Source of the DNA: JACVRM01 sp963755085
Lineage (GTDB): Bacteria; Actinomycetota; Thermoleophilia; Gaiellales; Gaiellaceae
Direction: 5' to 3'
NCBI GenBank assembly: GCA_963755085.1
Contig: CAVWIN010000003.1
Coordinates: forward strand, 124,001-188,000
Length of the DNA stretch: 64,000 nt
The position numbers were made by a program, and so were the translations under genes. Positions 35,627-43,932 of the stretch are shown here, piece after piece. The notes under the pieces are model-generated. The model saw only the letters and a list, made by a program, of their open reading frames with translations, did not search any database and was not told the origin of the DNA. Within the stretch, counting starts at the first letter, position 1. Each line of letters begins with the position of its first letter.

Positions 35627-36988
35627 ATGCCCGTCGACCCCACCGCCTTCCCCGACGAGTTCATCTGGGGAGCAGCCACCGCCTCGTACCAGATCGAGGG
35701 CGCCGCCCACGAGGACGGCCGCGGCGAGAGCGTGTGGGACCGCTTCTCCGCGACGCCCGGCAAGGTGCGGAACGGCGACTCAGGCGAGGTCGCGTGCGAC
35801 TTCTACCACCGGTATGCGGGCGACGTCGCGCTGATGGCCGACCTCGGGCTCGACGCGTTCCGGTTCTCGGTCGCGTGGCCGCGCGTGCTGCCGGAGGGCC
35901 GGGGCCGGGTCAATCAGGCCGGGCTCGACTTCTACGACCGGCTCGTCGACGAGCTGCTCGCGCGGGACATCGAGCCCTTCGCGACCCTGTTCCACTGGGA
36001 CACGCCGCAGGCGCTCGAGGACGCGGGCGGCTGGCCCGCCCGCGAGACCGCCGAGGCCTTCGTCGAGTACGCCGAGATCGTGGCCGCACGGCTCGGCGAC
36101 CGCGTGCGCCACTGGATGACCCACAACGAGCCGTGGGTCTACGCGTGGATCGGGCACTCCTGGGGCGAGCACGCGCCCGGGCGGACGAGCGAGCGCGACG
36201 CGGTCGCAGCGGCGCATCACCTCCTGCTCTCGCACGGGTGGGCGGTCGAGGCCATCCGGCGGGCCGCACCCGGCGCGCAAGTCGGGATCACGCTCAATCT
36301 CTCGCACGCGTACGCGGCGTCGGACACGCCCGAGGACGAGGCCGCCGCGTGGGAGGTCGACGGCGGCACCAACCGCTGGTTCCTCGACCCGATCTTCCGC
36401 GGCGCCTACCCCGCCGACCTGCTCGAGCGCAACGCGCTCGCCGCGCCGTTCGTGCGCGACGGGGACCTCGCGACGATGGCCGCGCCGATCGACTTCCTGG
36501 GCGTCAACAACTACTTCCGCCACGTCGTCGGCGCCGGCGCCGACGGGCCGCGCCTCGTCCGCGACCCCGAGGCGCAGCACACCGACATGGGCTGGGAGGT
36601 CTATCCCGACGGCCTCCACGCGCTGCTGATCCGCCTCGCGGAGGAGTACACGCCGCCGGCCATCTATGTCACCGAAAACGGCGCCGCCTTCGGCGACGTC
36701 CGCGTCCACAACGGCCGTGTCCACGACCCCGAGCGCACGGCCTACCTGCAGTCGCACATCACCGCCGTCGGCCGCGCGGTCGCCGCCGGGGTGCCGGTCA
36801 AGGGCTATTTCGTGTGGAGCCTGCTCGACAACTTCGAGTGGGCGTACGGCTACGCGAAGCGCTTCGGGATCGTCTACATCGACTACCCGACGCTCGAGCG
36901 GGTGCCCAAGGACAGCTTCTACTGGTACCGCGACTTCATCGGCAGCCGGCCCCGCCAGCCGGCCCCGTCGCCGGTGGCCGCCGGGTAG
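35627..36988 (+). CDS. GH1 family beta-glucosidase
   Basis: 453 residues of a cytoplasmic glycoside hydrolase family 1 enzyme. The N-terminal FIWGAATASYQIEGAAHEDGRG, acid/base Glu168 in THNEPW and nucleophile Glu350 in YVTENGAA are all present, as is the SLLDNFEWAYGYAKRFG substrate-site segment. It has no signal peptide, so it acts on imported disaccharides, hydrolysing beta-glucosides such as cellobiose to glucose. As the last gene of the LacI-controlled operon it explains the transporter's probable ligand. The ROK kinase elsewhere in the window could phosphorylate the glucose released. Confidence 0.96.
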   Translation: MPVDPTAFPDEFIWGAATASYQIEGAAHEDGRGESVWDRFSATPGKVRNGDSGEVACDFYHRYAGDVALMADLGLDAFRFSVAWPRVLPEGRGRVNQAGLDFYDRLVDELLARDIEPFATLFHWDTPQALEDAGGWPARETAEAFVEYAEIVAARLGDRVRHWMTHNEPWVYAWIGHSWGEHAPGRTSERDAVAAAHHLLLSHGWAVEAIRRAAPGAQVGITLNLSHAYAASDTPEDEAAAWEVDGGTNRWFLDPIFRGAYPADLLERNALAAPFVRDGDLATMAAPIDFLGVNNYFRHVVGAGADGPRLVRDPEAQHTDMGWEVYPDGLHALLIRLAEEYTPPAIYVTENGAAFGDVRVHNGRVHDPERTAYLQSHITAVGRAVAAGVPVKGYFVWSLLDNFEWAYGYAKRFGIVYIDYPTLERVPKDSFYWYRDFIGSRPRQPAPSPVAAG

Positions 36989-37015
36989 ACGGAGGCCGCC
37001 GGGTACCCTCACGGC

Positions 37016-38005
37016 ATGGAGCCGCTCCGCGACGCGTGGGAACGCGAGATCAAGAGCCTCCGGGTCTCGGTCACCGACAAGTGCAACTTCAGGTGCCGGT
37101 ACTGCATGCCCGCCGAGGGCCTGGAGTGGCTCGGCCGCGACGAGCTCCTGACGTTCGAGGAGCTGGCGCGGCTCGTGGGCGTGATGGCGTCCATGGGCGT
37201 GGAAGAGGTGCGGCTCACCGGCGGCGAGCCGCTGGTTCGCCGCGACTTGCCCGTGCTCGTGTCGCTGCTCGCGCCCATTCCCGGCGTCACGGACCTGTCG
37301 CTGACGACGAACGGCGTGCTACTCGACCGCTATGCCGGCCCGCTCGTCGAAGCCGGCCTGCGCCGCGTCAACGTGTCGCTCGATTCGCTGTCGCACGTCC
37401 GGTTCGCCGAGATCACCCGCCGCGACGCGCTCGACCGCGTGCTCGCCGGGCTCGCGGCCGCCGAGGCCTACCCCGAGCTGAGCCCGATCAAGGTCAACTG
37501 CGTGGCCATTCGCGGGTTCACGGAGGAGGAAGTGCCCGCCTTCGCGGAGCTGGCGCGGCGCAAGCCCTACGTCGTCCGGTTCATCGAGTTCATGCCGCTC
37601 GACGCCGACCGGGCCTGGCGCGGCGACGACGTGCTCACCGGCGGCGAGATCCGTGCGCTGATCGAGGAGCACTGGCCGCTCGAGGAGATCCCGGCGAAGG
37701 CCTCGTCCACGGCGCGGCGCTTCCGCTTCGCCGACGGCGCCGGCGAGATCGGCTTCGTCAACCCCGTCTCCGAGCCGTTCTGCTCGACCTGCGACCGCAT
37801 CCGGCTGACTGCCGACGGTCAGCTCCGCACCTGCCTGTTCTCGCGGCGGGAGTGGGATCTCAAGACGCCGCTTCGCCAGGGGGCATCCGACGAGGAGCTC
37901 GCCGCGCTCCTCCGCTGGGCCGTGCAGCACAAGGAGCTCAAGCACCACATCAACGAGCCGGGCTTCGTCCGCGCGTCGCGGTCGATGTCGCAGATCGGCG
38001 GTTAA
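37016..38005 (+). CDS. moaA: GTP 3',8-cyclase (molybdenum cofactor biosynthesis)
   Basis: Radical-SAM enzyme that starts molybdopterin synthesis. The 329 residues have the SAM cluster motif CNFRCRYC (Cys23, Cys27, Cys30), the glycine motif RLTGGEPLVR, and the second cluster Cys256, Cys259 and Cys273 in FCSTCDRIRLTADGQLRTC. The MoaA C-terminal Gly-Gly is present as QIGG, the usual ending. It stands alone here; no other moa/mog genes are in the window. Confidence 0.95.
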   Translation: MEPLRDAWEREIKSLRVSVTDKCNFRCRYCMPAEGLEWLGRDELLTFEELARLVGVMASMGVEEVRLTGGEPLVRRDLPVLVSLLAPIPGVTDLSLTTNGVLLDRYAGPLVEAGLRRVNVSLDSLSHVRFAEITRRDALDRVLAGLAAAEAYPELSPIKVNCVAIRGFTEEEVPAFAELARRKPYVVRFIEFMPLDADRAWRGDDVLTGGEIRALIEEHWPLEEIPAKASSTARRFRFADGAGEIGFVNPVSEPFCSTCDRIRLTADGQLRTCLFSRREWDLKTPLRQGASDEELAALLRWAVQHKELKHHINEPGFVRASRSMSQIGG

Positions 38006-38082
38006 GCTCGCGCAGTTCCGGCGGTAGGTTGTCAGCCTCGGGAGGTAGAATTTAAGCGTTCCCCGAGACGTTCTTTCCTGAT

Positions 38083-38841
38083 ATGTCCGCTTCCACCGCA
38101 ACCGTCAGCCGCCGGTCGTTTCTCCCGCGTGGGTGGGGGGACTTCCTGCTGCAGCTCTGCATCTGGTTCGGCTTCCTGGCCGCCTACGAGGTCGCGCGCG
38201 GCGTCGCCGACCGCGACCCGTCGAAAGCGCTCGAGAACGGCCGGCGGATCATCAACCTCGAGGGGCCGAACCGGCTTTACGAGCTCACGTTCCAGCGCGT
38301 CATCAGCGAGCACGGCTTCCTCGAGGCCGCCGCCTCGTGGAGCTACTGGGGCTCGCAGTTCACGGTGCTCGGGCTCGCGCTGCTCTGGGTGTACCTGCGC
38401 CGGAACGACGCCTTCTACAACTTCCGCAACGCAATCATGCTCGCGAACGTCATCGGGCTGATCGGCTACGTGCTGCTGCCGACCGCGCCGCCGCGGATGT
38501 TCCCGAGCTTCGGCTTCGTCGACTCGCTGGCCGACTTCGGCGGCATCTCGCACGGGAGCATGGTCGTACAGCTCGCGTCGAACCCGTACGCCGCCGTGCC
38601 GAGCCTGCATGCAGCCGACTCGCTGATCGTCGGCATCGTGCTCGCCACTCAGGTCAAGTCGCTGGCGGCGAAAATCCTCTGGCTGCTCTGGCCCCCGTGG
38701 GTGTGGATCGTCGTGATGGGGACCGGCAACCACTTCTGGATCGACATCGTCGCCGGCGTAGGCGTCGCGATGATCGCCTGCGCGATTATCTACCGCCGCC
38801 CGCTCCACGCCCGCCTCGTCGCGCTCGCGCACGCGGCTTGA
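38083..38841 (+). CDS. PAP2-superfamily membrane phosphatase / inositol-phosphotransferase-like protein
   Basis: 252 residues with about six helices. The three PAP2-type motifs are visible: PTAPPRM, VPSLHAADS (motif 2 with the active His) and GTGNHFWIDIVAG (motif 3). The arrangement matches the PAP2-like group that includes Aur1/Ipt1-type phosphotransferases. It is followed by a CDP-alcohol phosphatidyltransferase and inositol-phosphate synthase, so dephosphorylation or transfer of an inositol phospholipid headgroup is a reasonable inference. Its stop codon forms the first bases of the palindromic element. Confidence 0.85.
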   Translation: MSASTATVSRRSFLPRGWGDFLLQLCIWFGFLAAYEVARGVADRDPSKALENGRRIINLEGPNRLYELTFQRVISEHGFLEAAASWSYWGSQFTVLGLALLWVYLRRNDAFYNFRNAIMLANVIGLIGYVLLPTAPPRMFPSFGFVDSLADFGGISHGSMVVQLASNPYAAVPSLHAADSLIVGIVLATQVKSLAAKILWLLWPPWVWIVVMGTGNHFWIDIVAGVGVAMIACAIIYRRPLHARLVALAHAA

Positions 38842-39004
38842 ATGCCCCTTCCAGCAATGGTCAGGGCGTCCCTGACGGCCCCAGGGGCCGCCATGCCGTG
38901 TCCTCGGTCACCCCAATATGCCGGCATATGGTGGTTCCCTGCGTCCTTGCCTGACGGCCCCTGGCAGTCGTCAGGAACGCGAGACCATCACCGGAAGGGG
39001 CATT
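38841..39004. repeat. 164-bp palindromic repeat element (copy 2)
   Basis: Outer arms AATGCCCCTTCC (38841-38852) and GGAAGGGGCATT (38993-39004) enclose an imperfect palindrome whose exact centre is the perfect 14-mer ATATGCCGGCATAT (38916-38929). It contains GTCCTCGGTCACCCCAATA (38900-38918), which matches the copy at 8581-8743 in 16 of 19 positions (all three differences are transitions), and TCCCTGCGTCCT (38936-38947), which is identical in both. Its right arm supplies GGAAGG before the GTG of the next gene. Confidence 0.85.
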
Positions 39005-39005
39005 A

Positions 39006-39638
39006 GTGGCCGGCGGGGCGGCGCGGCTCCAGCGCCTCTACATCGACGGCGTCCGCCGTGCGGCGGCGAACAGCGTCGACGGGCTCGCCCGCACGCGCAT
39101 CTCGCCCAACGCGCTGACGGCCATGGGCGTCTCGCTCTGCATTCTCGCCTCGGTCGTCGTCTACTTCGAGTACCGCAACGAGATTCTGTTCTTCTGGCTC
39201 GGCGCGGCTCTCTTCATCATCGGGTCGATCCTCGACATCCTGGACGGCGCGCTCGCCCGCCGGTCGAATCGCGCGACAACGTTCGGCGCGTTCATGGACT
39301 CCACGACCGACCGGCTCGGCGAGGCGTTCATGCTGGGCTCGATCGCGCTCGTCTTCATGCGCGACGGCAAGGAGTTCGCCCTTGCCGCCGCCTTCGCCGC
39401 CCTAACCGCGTCATTCCTCGTCAGCTACACACGCGCGCGCGCGGAGGCGCTCGGGCTCCGCGGCGACATTGGGCTCGGGTCGCGCGCGGAGCGGGTGGTC
39501 GTCATCTCGGCGGGACTCATCCTGGCGCCGTGGGGCGTGCTGCCGTGGGCGATCTACCTGCTCAACATCACCGCCTGGACGACCGTGGCGCAGCGCGCGC
39601 TCAGCGTGCGTAACCAGCTCCGCGATGCAGGCCAATGA
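39006..39638 (+). CDS. CDP-alcohol phosphatidyltransferase (probable phosphatidylinositol-phosphate synthase)
   Basis: A 210-residue membrane enzyme with the CDP-alcohol phosphotransferase signature D-G-x2-A-R-x8-G-x3-D-x3-D: Asp80-Gly81, Ala84-Arg85, Gly94, Asp98 and Asp102. It joins a diacylglyceryl group from CDP-DAG to an alcohol. Immediate linkage to inositol-phosphate synthase points to inositol 1-phosphate as acceptor, giving phosphatidylinositol phosphate as in mycobacteria. The GTG at 39006 is preceded by GGAAGG within the palindromic element. Substrate is inferred from context. Confidence 0.88.
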   Translation: MAGGAARLQRLYIDGVRRAAANSVDGLARTRISPNALTAMGVSLCILASVVVYFEYRNEILFFWLGAALFIIGSILDILDGALARRSNRATTFGAFMDSTTDRLGEAFMLGSIALVFMRDGKEFALAAAFAALTASFLVSYTRARAEALGLRGDIGLGSRAERVVVISAGLILAPWGVLPWAIYLLNITAWTTVAQRALSVRNQLRDAGQ

Positions 39639-39665
39639 TAGCACTTAACTGCTAGCGCATAGCAG
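39639..39665 (+). promoter_or_regulatory. overlapping palindromes upstream of the RHH-Ino1 gene (candidate operator)
   Basis: TAGCACTTAACTGCTA (39639-39654) and CTGCTAGCGCATAGCAG (39649-39665) share the central CTGCTA, giving three TAGCA-type half-sites in alternating orientation within 27 bases. This is the entire space between the previous stop and ten bases before the ATG. It is AT-richer than the surroundings. An RHH-domain protein encoded directly downstream would be a natural binder. Confidence 0.6.
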
Positions 39666-39674
39666 GTTTGTGTT

Positions 39675-41153
39675 ATGGTGTTCCGCGTGGCGACGAAGCG
39701 CAGCACCGTGCTCGTCCGGCTTCCCGCGGCCGTCAAGAGGCGGCTCGCGGCGGAGACCGGGGCGACCGGCCAGAGCCTGAACGACGTCGCCGTCAGCACG
39801 CTGGCGGCGCGTTTCGCCGTCCCGTATACGCCGAGCGGCCGCCGAGCTGCGGCGCCGCGCGCCACCGGCGACGTCCTGCTGCGGATGCCGCCGGAGCTCA
39901 AGGACAAGATCGCGCGCCGGGCCTCCGAGCGCCGGCGGTCGATCAACGACCTGATCGTGGAGACGCTCGCGGAGCGGCTCGGCGTCACGACCGAAAGGAC
40001 ACCTCGCATGGCACAGACCAACGGCAGCAGCAACGGCCGCCACCGCGGCGACGACAAGGTTCGCGTTGCGATCATCGGTATGGGCAACTGCGCGAACTCG
40101 CTGCTCCAGGGCGTCGAGTTCTACAAGGACGCACCGGACGATCAGTTCGTCCCCGGCCTCATGCACGTCAACCTCGGCGGCTACCACGTGCGCGACGTCG
40201 AGTTCACGGCGGCGTTCGACGTCGTCAAGGGCAAGGTCGGCGCCGACCTCGCCGACGCGATGTGGGCGCACCCGAACGACACCATCAAGTTCGCCGATGT
40301 CCCGAAGACGGGCATCACCGTCTCGCGCGGGATGACGCACGACGGGCTCGGGCAGTACCTCTCCGAGATCGTCGAGAAGGCGCCGGGCGATACCGACGAC
40401 GTGGTCGGGATCCTCAAGGAGACCAAGACGGACGTCGTCGTCAACTACCTCCCGGTCGGCTCCGAGGAGGCGACCAAGTGGTACACGGAGCAGATCCTCC
40501 AGGCCGGCTGCGCGATGGTGAACTGCATGCCGGTCTTCATTGCGAAGGGCGGCCACTTCGCCCGCCGCTTCGAGGACGCCGGGCTGCCGATCATCGGCGA
40601 CGACATCAAGTCGCAGGTCGGCGCGACGATCACGCACCGGGTGCTCACGAGCCTCTTCCGCGAGCGCGGCGTGCACCTCGACAAGACGATGCAGCTCAAC
40701 GTAGGCGGCAACTCCGACTTTCTCAACATGCTGGAGCGCAGCCGCCTCGAGTCCAAGAAGATCTCGAAGACGAACGCGGTCACGTCGATGCTCGACTACG
40801 ACCTCGGCGAGGGCAACGTGCACGTCGGACCGTCCGACTACGTGCCGTTCCTGACCGACCGCAAGTGGGCGTACATCCGCATGGAGGGCACGACCTTCGG
40901 CAACGTGCCGCTGAACCTGGAGCTGAAGCTCGAGGTGTGGGACTCGCCGAACTCGGCCGGCATCGTCATCGACGCGGTGCGCATGGCGAAGCTCGCCCTG
41001 AACAACGGGCTGGGCGGCGCCCTGGAGGGCCCGAGCTCGTACCTGATGAAGTCGCCGCCGAAGCAGGTTGCGGACGACGACGCGTACGAGGCGGTCGAGA
41101 AGTTCATCAAGGAGAACGCCCGCAAGCCGGTCAAGGTGACCGCAAAGGCGTGA
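39675..41153 (+). CDS. ino1: myo-inositol-1-phosphate synthase with N-terminal tandem ribbon-helix-helix extension
   Basis: The 492-residue frame has two parts. Residues 8-48 (STVLVRLPAAVKRRLAAETG, then SLNDVAVSTLAARFAV) and 66-104 (DVLLRMPPELKDKIARRASE, then SINDLIVETLAERLGV) are two successive RHH/Arc-like units. From about residue 128 comes Ino1, which converts glucose 6-phosphate to inositol phosphate using NAD: IGMGNCANSLLQG (134-146), VVNYLPVGSE, DDIKSQVGATITHR, LNVGGNSDFLNM. Ino1 alone would start at Met112 (40008), where GAAAGGA lies eight bases upstream, so two products from one frame are possible. There is no stop between the parts. It lies in an inositol-lipid gene neighbourhood. 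Confidence 0.9.
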   Translation: MVFRVATKRSTVLVRLPAAVKRRLAAETGATGQSLNDVAVSTLAARFAVPYTPSGRRAAAPRATGDVLLRMPPELKDKIARRASERRRSINDLIVETLAERLGVTTERTPRMAQTNGSSNGRHRGDDKVRVAIIGMGNCANSLLQGVEFYKDAPDDQFVPGLMHVNLGGYHVRDVEFTAAFDVVKGKVGADLADAMWAHPNDTIKFADVPKTGITVSRGMTHDGLGQYLSEIVEKAPGDTDDVVGILKETKTDVVVNYLPVGSEEATKWYTEQILQAGCAMVNCMPVFIAKGGHFARRFEDAGLPIIGDDIKSQVGATITHRVLTSLFRERGVHLDKTMQLNVGGNSDFLNMLERSRLESKKISKTNAVTSMLDYDLGEGNVHVGPSDYVPFLTDRKWAYIRMEGTTFGNVPLNLELKLEVWDSPNSAGIVIDAVRMAKLALNNGLGGALEGPSSYLMKSPPKQVADDDAYEAVEKFIKENARKPVKVTAKA

Positions 41154-41166
41154 GCGTCGCGAAGAC

Positions 41167-41970
41167 GTGAGTCTGAGGTTCCAGCCGGCGGCCGAGCTCG
41201 AGCTCGGCCGCCTGGCCGGCCTCTTCACCGCCGCGTACGAGGGCTACCTCGTTCCGTTCTCGATCGACGAGCGGACGCTCCGCTTGATGGTCGACGCGTA
41301 CGACCTCGATCTCGACGCGTCGAGGGTCGCCCTGCTGGACGGCGTGCCGGTCGGGCTCGCGAACGTCGCAGTACGCGGCGACCGCGCCTGGATAGGCGGC
41401 ATCGGCGTCACGCCGTTCGGCCGCCGTCGCGGCATCGGCGAGCAGCTGATGCGCGGGGTCATCGACCAGGCGCGCGAGCGGGGTGCGAGCGTCGTCCAGC
41501 TCGAGGTCATCGAGGGCAACGCCGCGGCGCTGGCGCTCTACGAGAAGATCGGCTTCGAGCACGTGCGCCACGTCGACGTCTGGATCCTGGACGCCGATCC
41601 GGAGGCGCGCGGTGGCGCGGCCGACACCGAGGTCGTCGCGGCGCACGAGCGGATTCGCTCCCGTCGTCGCGCCGAGGAGCCCTGGCAGCGCGACGACGAG
41701 ACGCTCGCGCGGCTGCGTTCGCTGGAGCCGCCGTTGCGCGCGCTCGGCGTCGACGGCGGGGCGGCGATCGTGCGGCCGACACCAGTGGCGGCCTCGGTGA
41801 TCCAGATCGGCGGCGACGAGGCGGCGGCCCGCGCGCTGCTCGAGACACTCCGCCGCGAGGGCTCGGTGAACGTGCTCAACCTGCCGGACGACGAGCCGGC
41901 GGCCGAGGCGTTCAGCGCGCTCGGCGGCCGGGTTGCGGTGCGCCAGCGCGAGATGACGCTCAGCCTCTGA
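41167..41970 (+). CDS. GNAT-family N-acetyltransferase
   Basis: 267 residues. The N-terminal 140 form a GNAT domain with the acetyl-CoA loop (VTPFGRRRGIGEQLM) and NAAALALYEKIGFE. The C-terminal 100 residues look like a degenerate second GNAT (a final strand-helix pair LNLPDDEPAAEAFSALGGR). Start is a GTG 13 bases after the ino1 stop. Double-GNAT proteins include the mycothiol acetyltransferase MshD, but I see no specific match to it. The substrate is unknown. Confidence 0.82.
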   Translation: MSLRFQPAAELELGRLAGLFTAAYEGYLVPFSIDERTLRLMVDAYDLDLDASRVALLDGVPVGLANVAVRGDRAWIGGIGVTPFGRRRGIGEQLMRGVIDQARERGASVVQLEVIEGNAAALALYEKIGFEHVRHVDVWILDADPEARGGAADTEVVAAHERIRSRRRAEEPWQRDDETLARLRSLEPPLRALGVDGGAAIVRPTPVAASVIQIGGDEAAARALLETLRREGSVNVLNLPDDEPAAEAFSALGGRVAVRQREMTLSL

Positions 41971-42080
41971 GCCGGAGCGCACGCTCGAGCCAGACGGGCG
42001 CGCCCCGCTCGGTCCATCTGTTTGTCCACGGGGTCGGCCGGTGGCTCACCCGTTGTGGGGCGCGTCACTAGGATCGCTGC

Positions 42081-43829
42081 GTGGCGCTCCGCATCTGCCT
42101 CGTGACCCCGTTCGCGTGGTCGCAGCCGCACGACGTCAACGAGCACGTGACCGGGGTCGCCGCGGCGCTTCGCGAGCTTGGGCACTCCGTCACGGTGCTC
42201 GCGCCCTCGAACCGGGCGCGCGACCTCGTCGCCGGCCGGCGCGCGCTCCACGACGGCAAGGCGGCGGACGTGATCGCGCTCGGCCCGGCGGTGCCGGTCT
42301 CGCGGCGAAGCAAGCTCGGCGTCCCCGTCGGCGTGCGCACGAACCTCCAGCTCGCGCTCGCCCAGGGCGGGTACGACGTCGTCCACGGCTTCGAGCCGGG
42401 GCTACCGAGCCTCAGCTACCTGGCGCTCCGCGACGCCCGCACGCTGGCCGTGGCGACGTTCATCTCGCCCGACCGCCTCGGCTATCCGCCCGGGAAGACG
42501 CAACGCATGCGCCTGCTGACGCGCCTCGACGCGCTCGTCGCGACGTCGCCGCTGACCGCTGCGGCGGCGCAGGAACGGTTCCCGGGCGACTACCACGTCG
42601 TGCCGCTCGGCGTGGACACCGATCGGTTCAAGCCCTCCGCGAAGCGGAAGCTCGTCGTCGCCGAGTGGCGCCCAGGCGAGCGGCTTCAGGCCCGCTCCGT
42701 CGCCCGCGCCCTCCGGGAGCTCGACGACTGGGAGCTCGTCTTCCTGCGCACGAAGCCACTCGGCGGCCGGCCGCCCATGCCGCGCCGCCTCGCCGGACGC
42801 GTCCACGTGCGGACGCTGCGCGACGGCGCCGCCCGCGCACCCCTCTTCGCCGAGGCCGCGATCTTCGTGCCATCGCCCTCCGGCCTCCCACGCGCCCTCC
42901 TCGAGGCGAAGTCCGCGGGCGCAGCGATCGTCGCCCCGCCCGGCGTCGCCACCCAGCCCGAGCTGGCCGGCGCCGCCGTCGCGCGCCTGACCGAGGACGC
43001 CGCCCTGCGCGAGCGCCTCGGCAAGGAGGCCCGGCGCGACGCCGAGCGCGAGTCGTTCGCCGTCGTGGGAAGCGAGCTCGACGAGCTGTACGGCGGCCTG
43101 GGCGGCCGCCGCCGGCCCACCCTGCCGAGCGCTGCGACGCACGACGACGACGGGTGGATCGTCGTCGACCTGCACATGCACACCTCCTGGTCGCACGACT
43201 GCTCGATCCCGCCGGTCCAGCTGCTCGACCACGCCGAGGAGATCGGCCTGGGTGGGATCGCCGTCACCGACCACAACGTGTTCGGCGGCGCGCTGGAGGC
43301 AGCGGAGCTCGCGCGCGACCGCCGCCTCACCGTCATCCCCGGCGAGGAGGTCAAGACCGACAGCCAGGGCGAGGTCATCGGCCTCTTCCTCAGCGAGGAG
43401 ATCCCGCGCGGCATGTCGTTCTCGGCGACGATCGCCGCCATCCGGGCGCAGGGCGGCATCGTCTACCTCCCCCACCCGTTCGATCGCCTGCACGCCATCC
43501 CCGACCCGGCGACGCTGCACCGCCACCTCGGTGACATCGACGTGTTCGAGGTCTACAACGCGCGCCTCCTCTTCGAGACGTACAACGACGAGGCGCTCCG
43601 CTTCGCGCGCAAGTACCAGCTGACCATGGGCGCCGGCTCGGACGCGCACGTCCTGCAGGGAGTCGGCACCGGCGCGCTGCGGATGCGGCCGTTCGACGGG
43701 CCGGAGCAGTTCCTCGAGAACCTCCAGACGGCCGAGGTGCTGCGCCGCCCGAAGTCGCTCGCCTACCTCCAGAGCCTCAAGTGGGTCGCCCAGGTCAGGG
43801 ACCGGCTGGGCGCAGGCGAACCCGTCTAG
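42081..43829 (+). CDS. GT4-type glycosyltransferase fused to a PHP phosphoesterase domain
   Basis: 582 residues in two modules. Residues 1-350 form a GT-B fold: LRICLVTPFAWSQPHDVNEHV at the N-terminus, VVPLGVDTDRFKP linker, and SGLPRALLEAKSAGAAIVAPPG, where the usual E-x7-E motif has Ser in place of the first Glu. Residues 358-575 form a PHP domain with all metal-ligand motifs: DLHMHTSWSHD (from 363), TDHN, GEEVKTDSQGE, LPHPFDR and GSDAH. The first module likely transfers a sugar from a nucleotide sugar; the second likely hydrolyses a phosphoester. Its position after ino1 suggests an inositol-containing glycoconjugate, which is inference. Confidence 0.88.
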   Translation: MALRICLVTPFAWSQPHDVNEHVTGVAAALRELGHSVTVLAPSNRARDLVAGRRALHDGKAADVIALGPAVPVSRRSKLGVPVGVRTNLQLALAQGGYDVVHGFEPGLPSLSYLALRDARTLAVATFISPDRLGYPPGKTQRMRLLTRLDALVATSPLTAAAAQERFPGDYHVVPLGVDTDRFKPSAKRKLVVAEWRPGERLQARSVARALRELDDWELVFLRTKPLGGRPPMPRRLAGRVHVRTLRDGAARAPLFAEAAIFVPSPSGLPRALLEAKSAGAAIVAPPGVATQPELAGAAVARLTEDAALRERLGKEARRDAERESFAVVGSELDELYGGLGGRRRPTLPSAATHDDDGWIVVDLHMHTSWSHDCSIPPVQLLDHAEEIGLGGIAVTDHNVFGGALEAAELARDRRLTVIPGEEVKTDSQGEVIGLFLSEEIPRGMSFSATIAAIRAQGGIVYLPHPFDRLHAIPDPATLHRHLGDIDVFEVYNARLLFETYNDEALRFARKYQLTMGAGSDAHVLQGVGTGALRMRPFDGPEQFLENLQTAEVLRRPKSLAYLQSLKWVAQVRDRLGAGEPV

Positions 43830-43932
43830 TTCCAGGGGAATCGCGGCCGATCGCGAATCAGGCAACGTGGATCCCGATACCGCCGACCTCGAGGGCAGGA
43901 GGCGCCCTGCCCGCACGCAACTAGAAGGCGCC

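Noticed and set aside
41167..41970. Assignment of the GNAT next to ino1 as mycothiol acetyltransferase MshD
   Set aside because: Although it seems to have a degenerate second GNAT half, no MshD-specific sequence is recognisable and its length is shorter.
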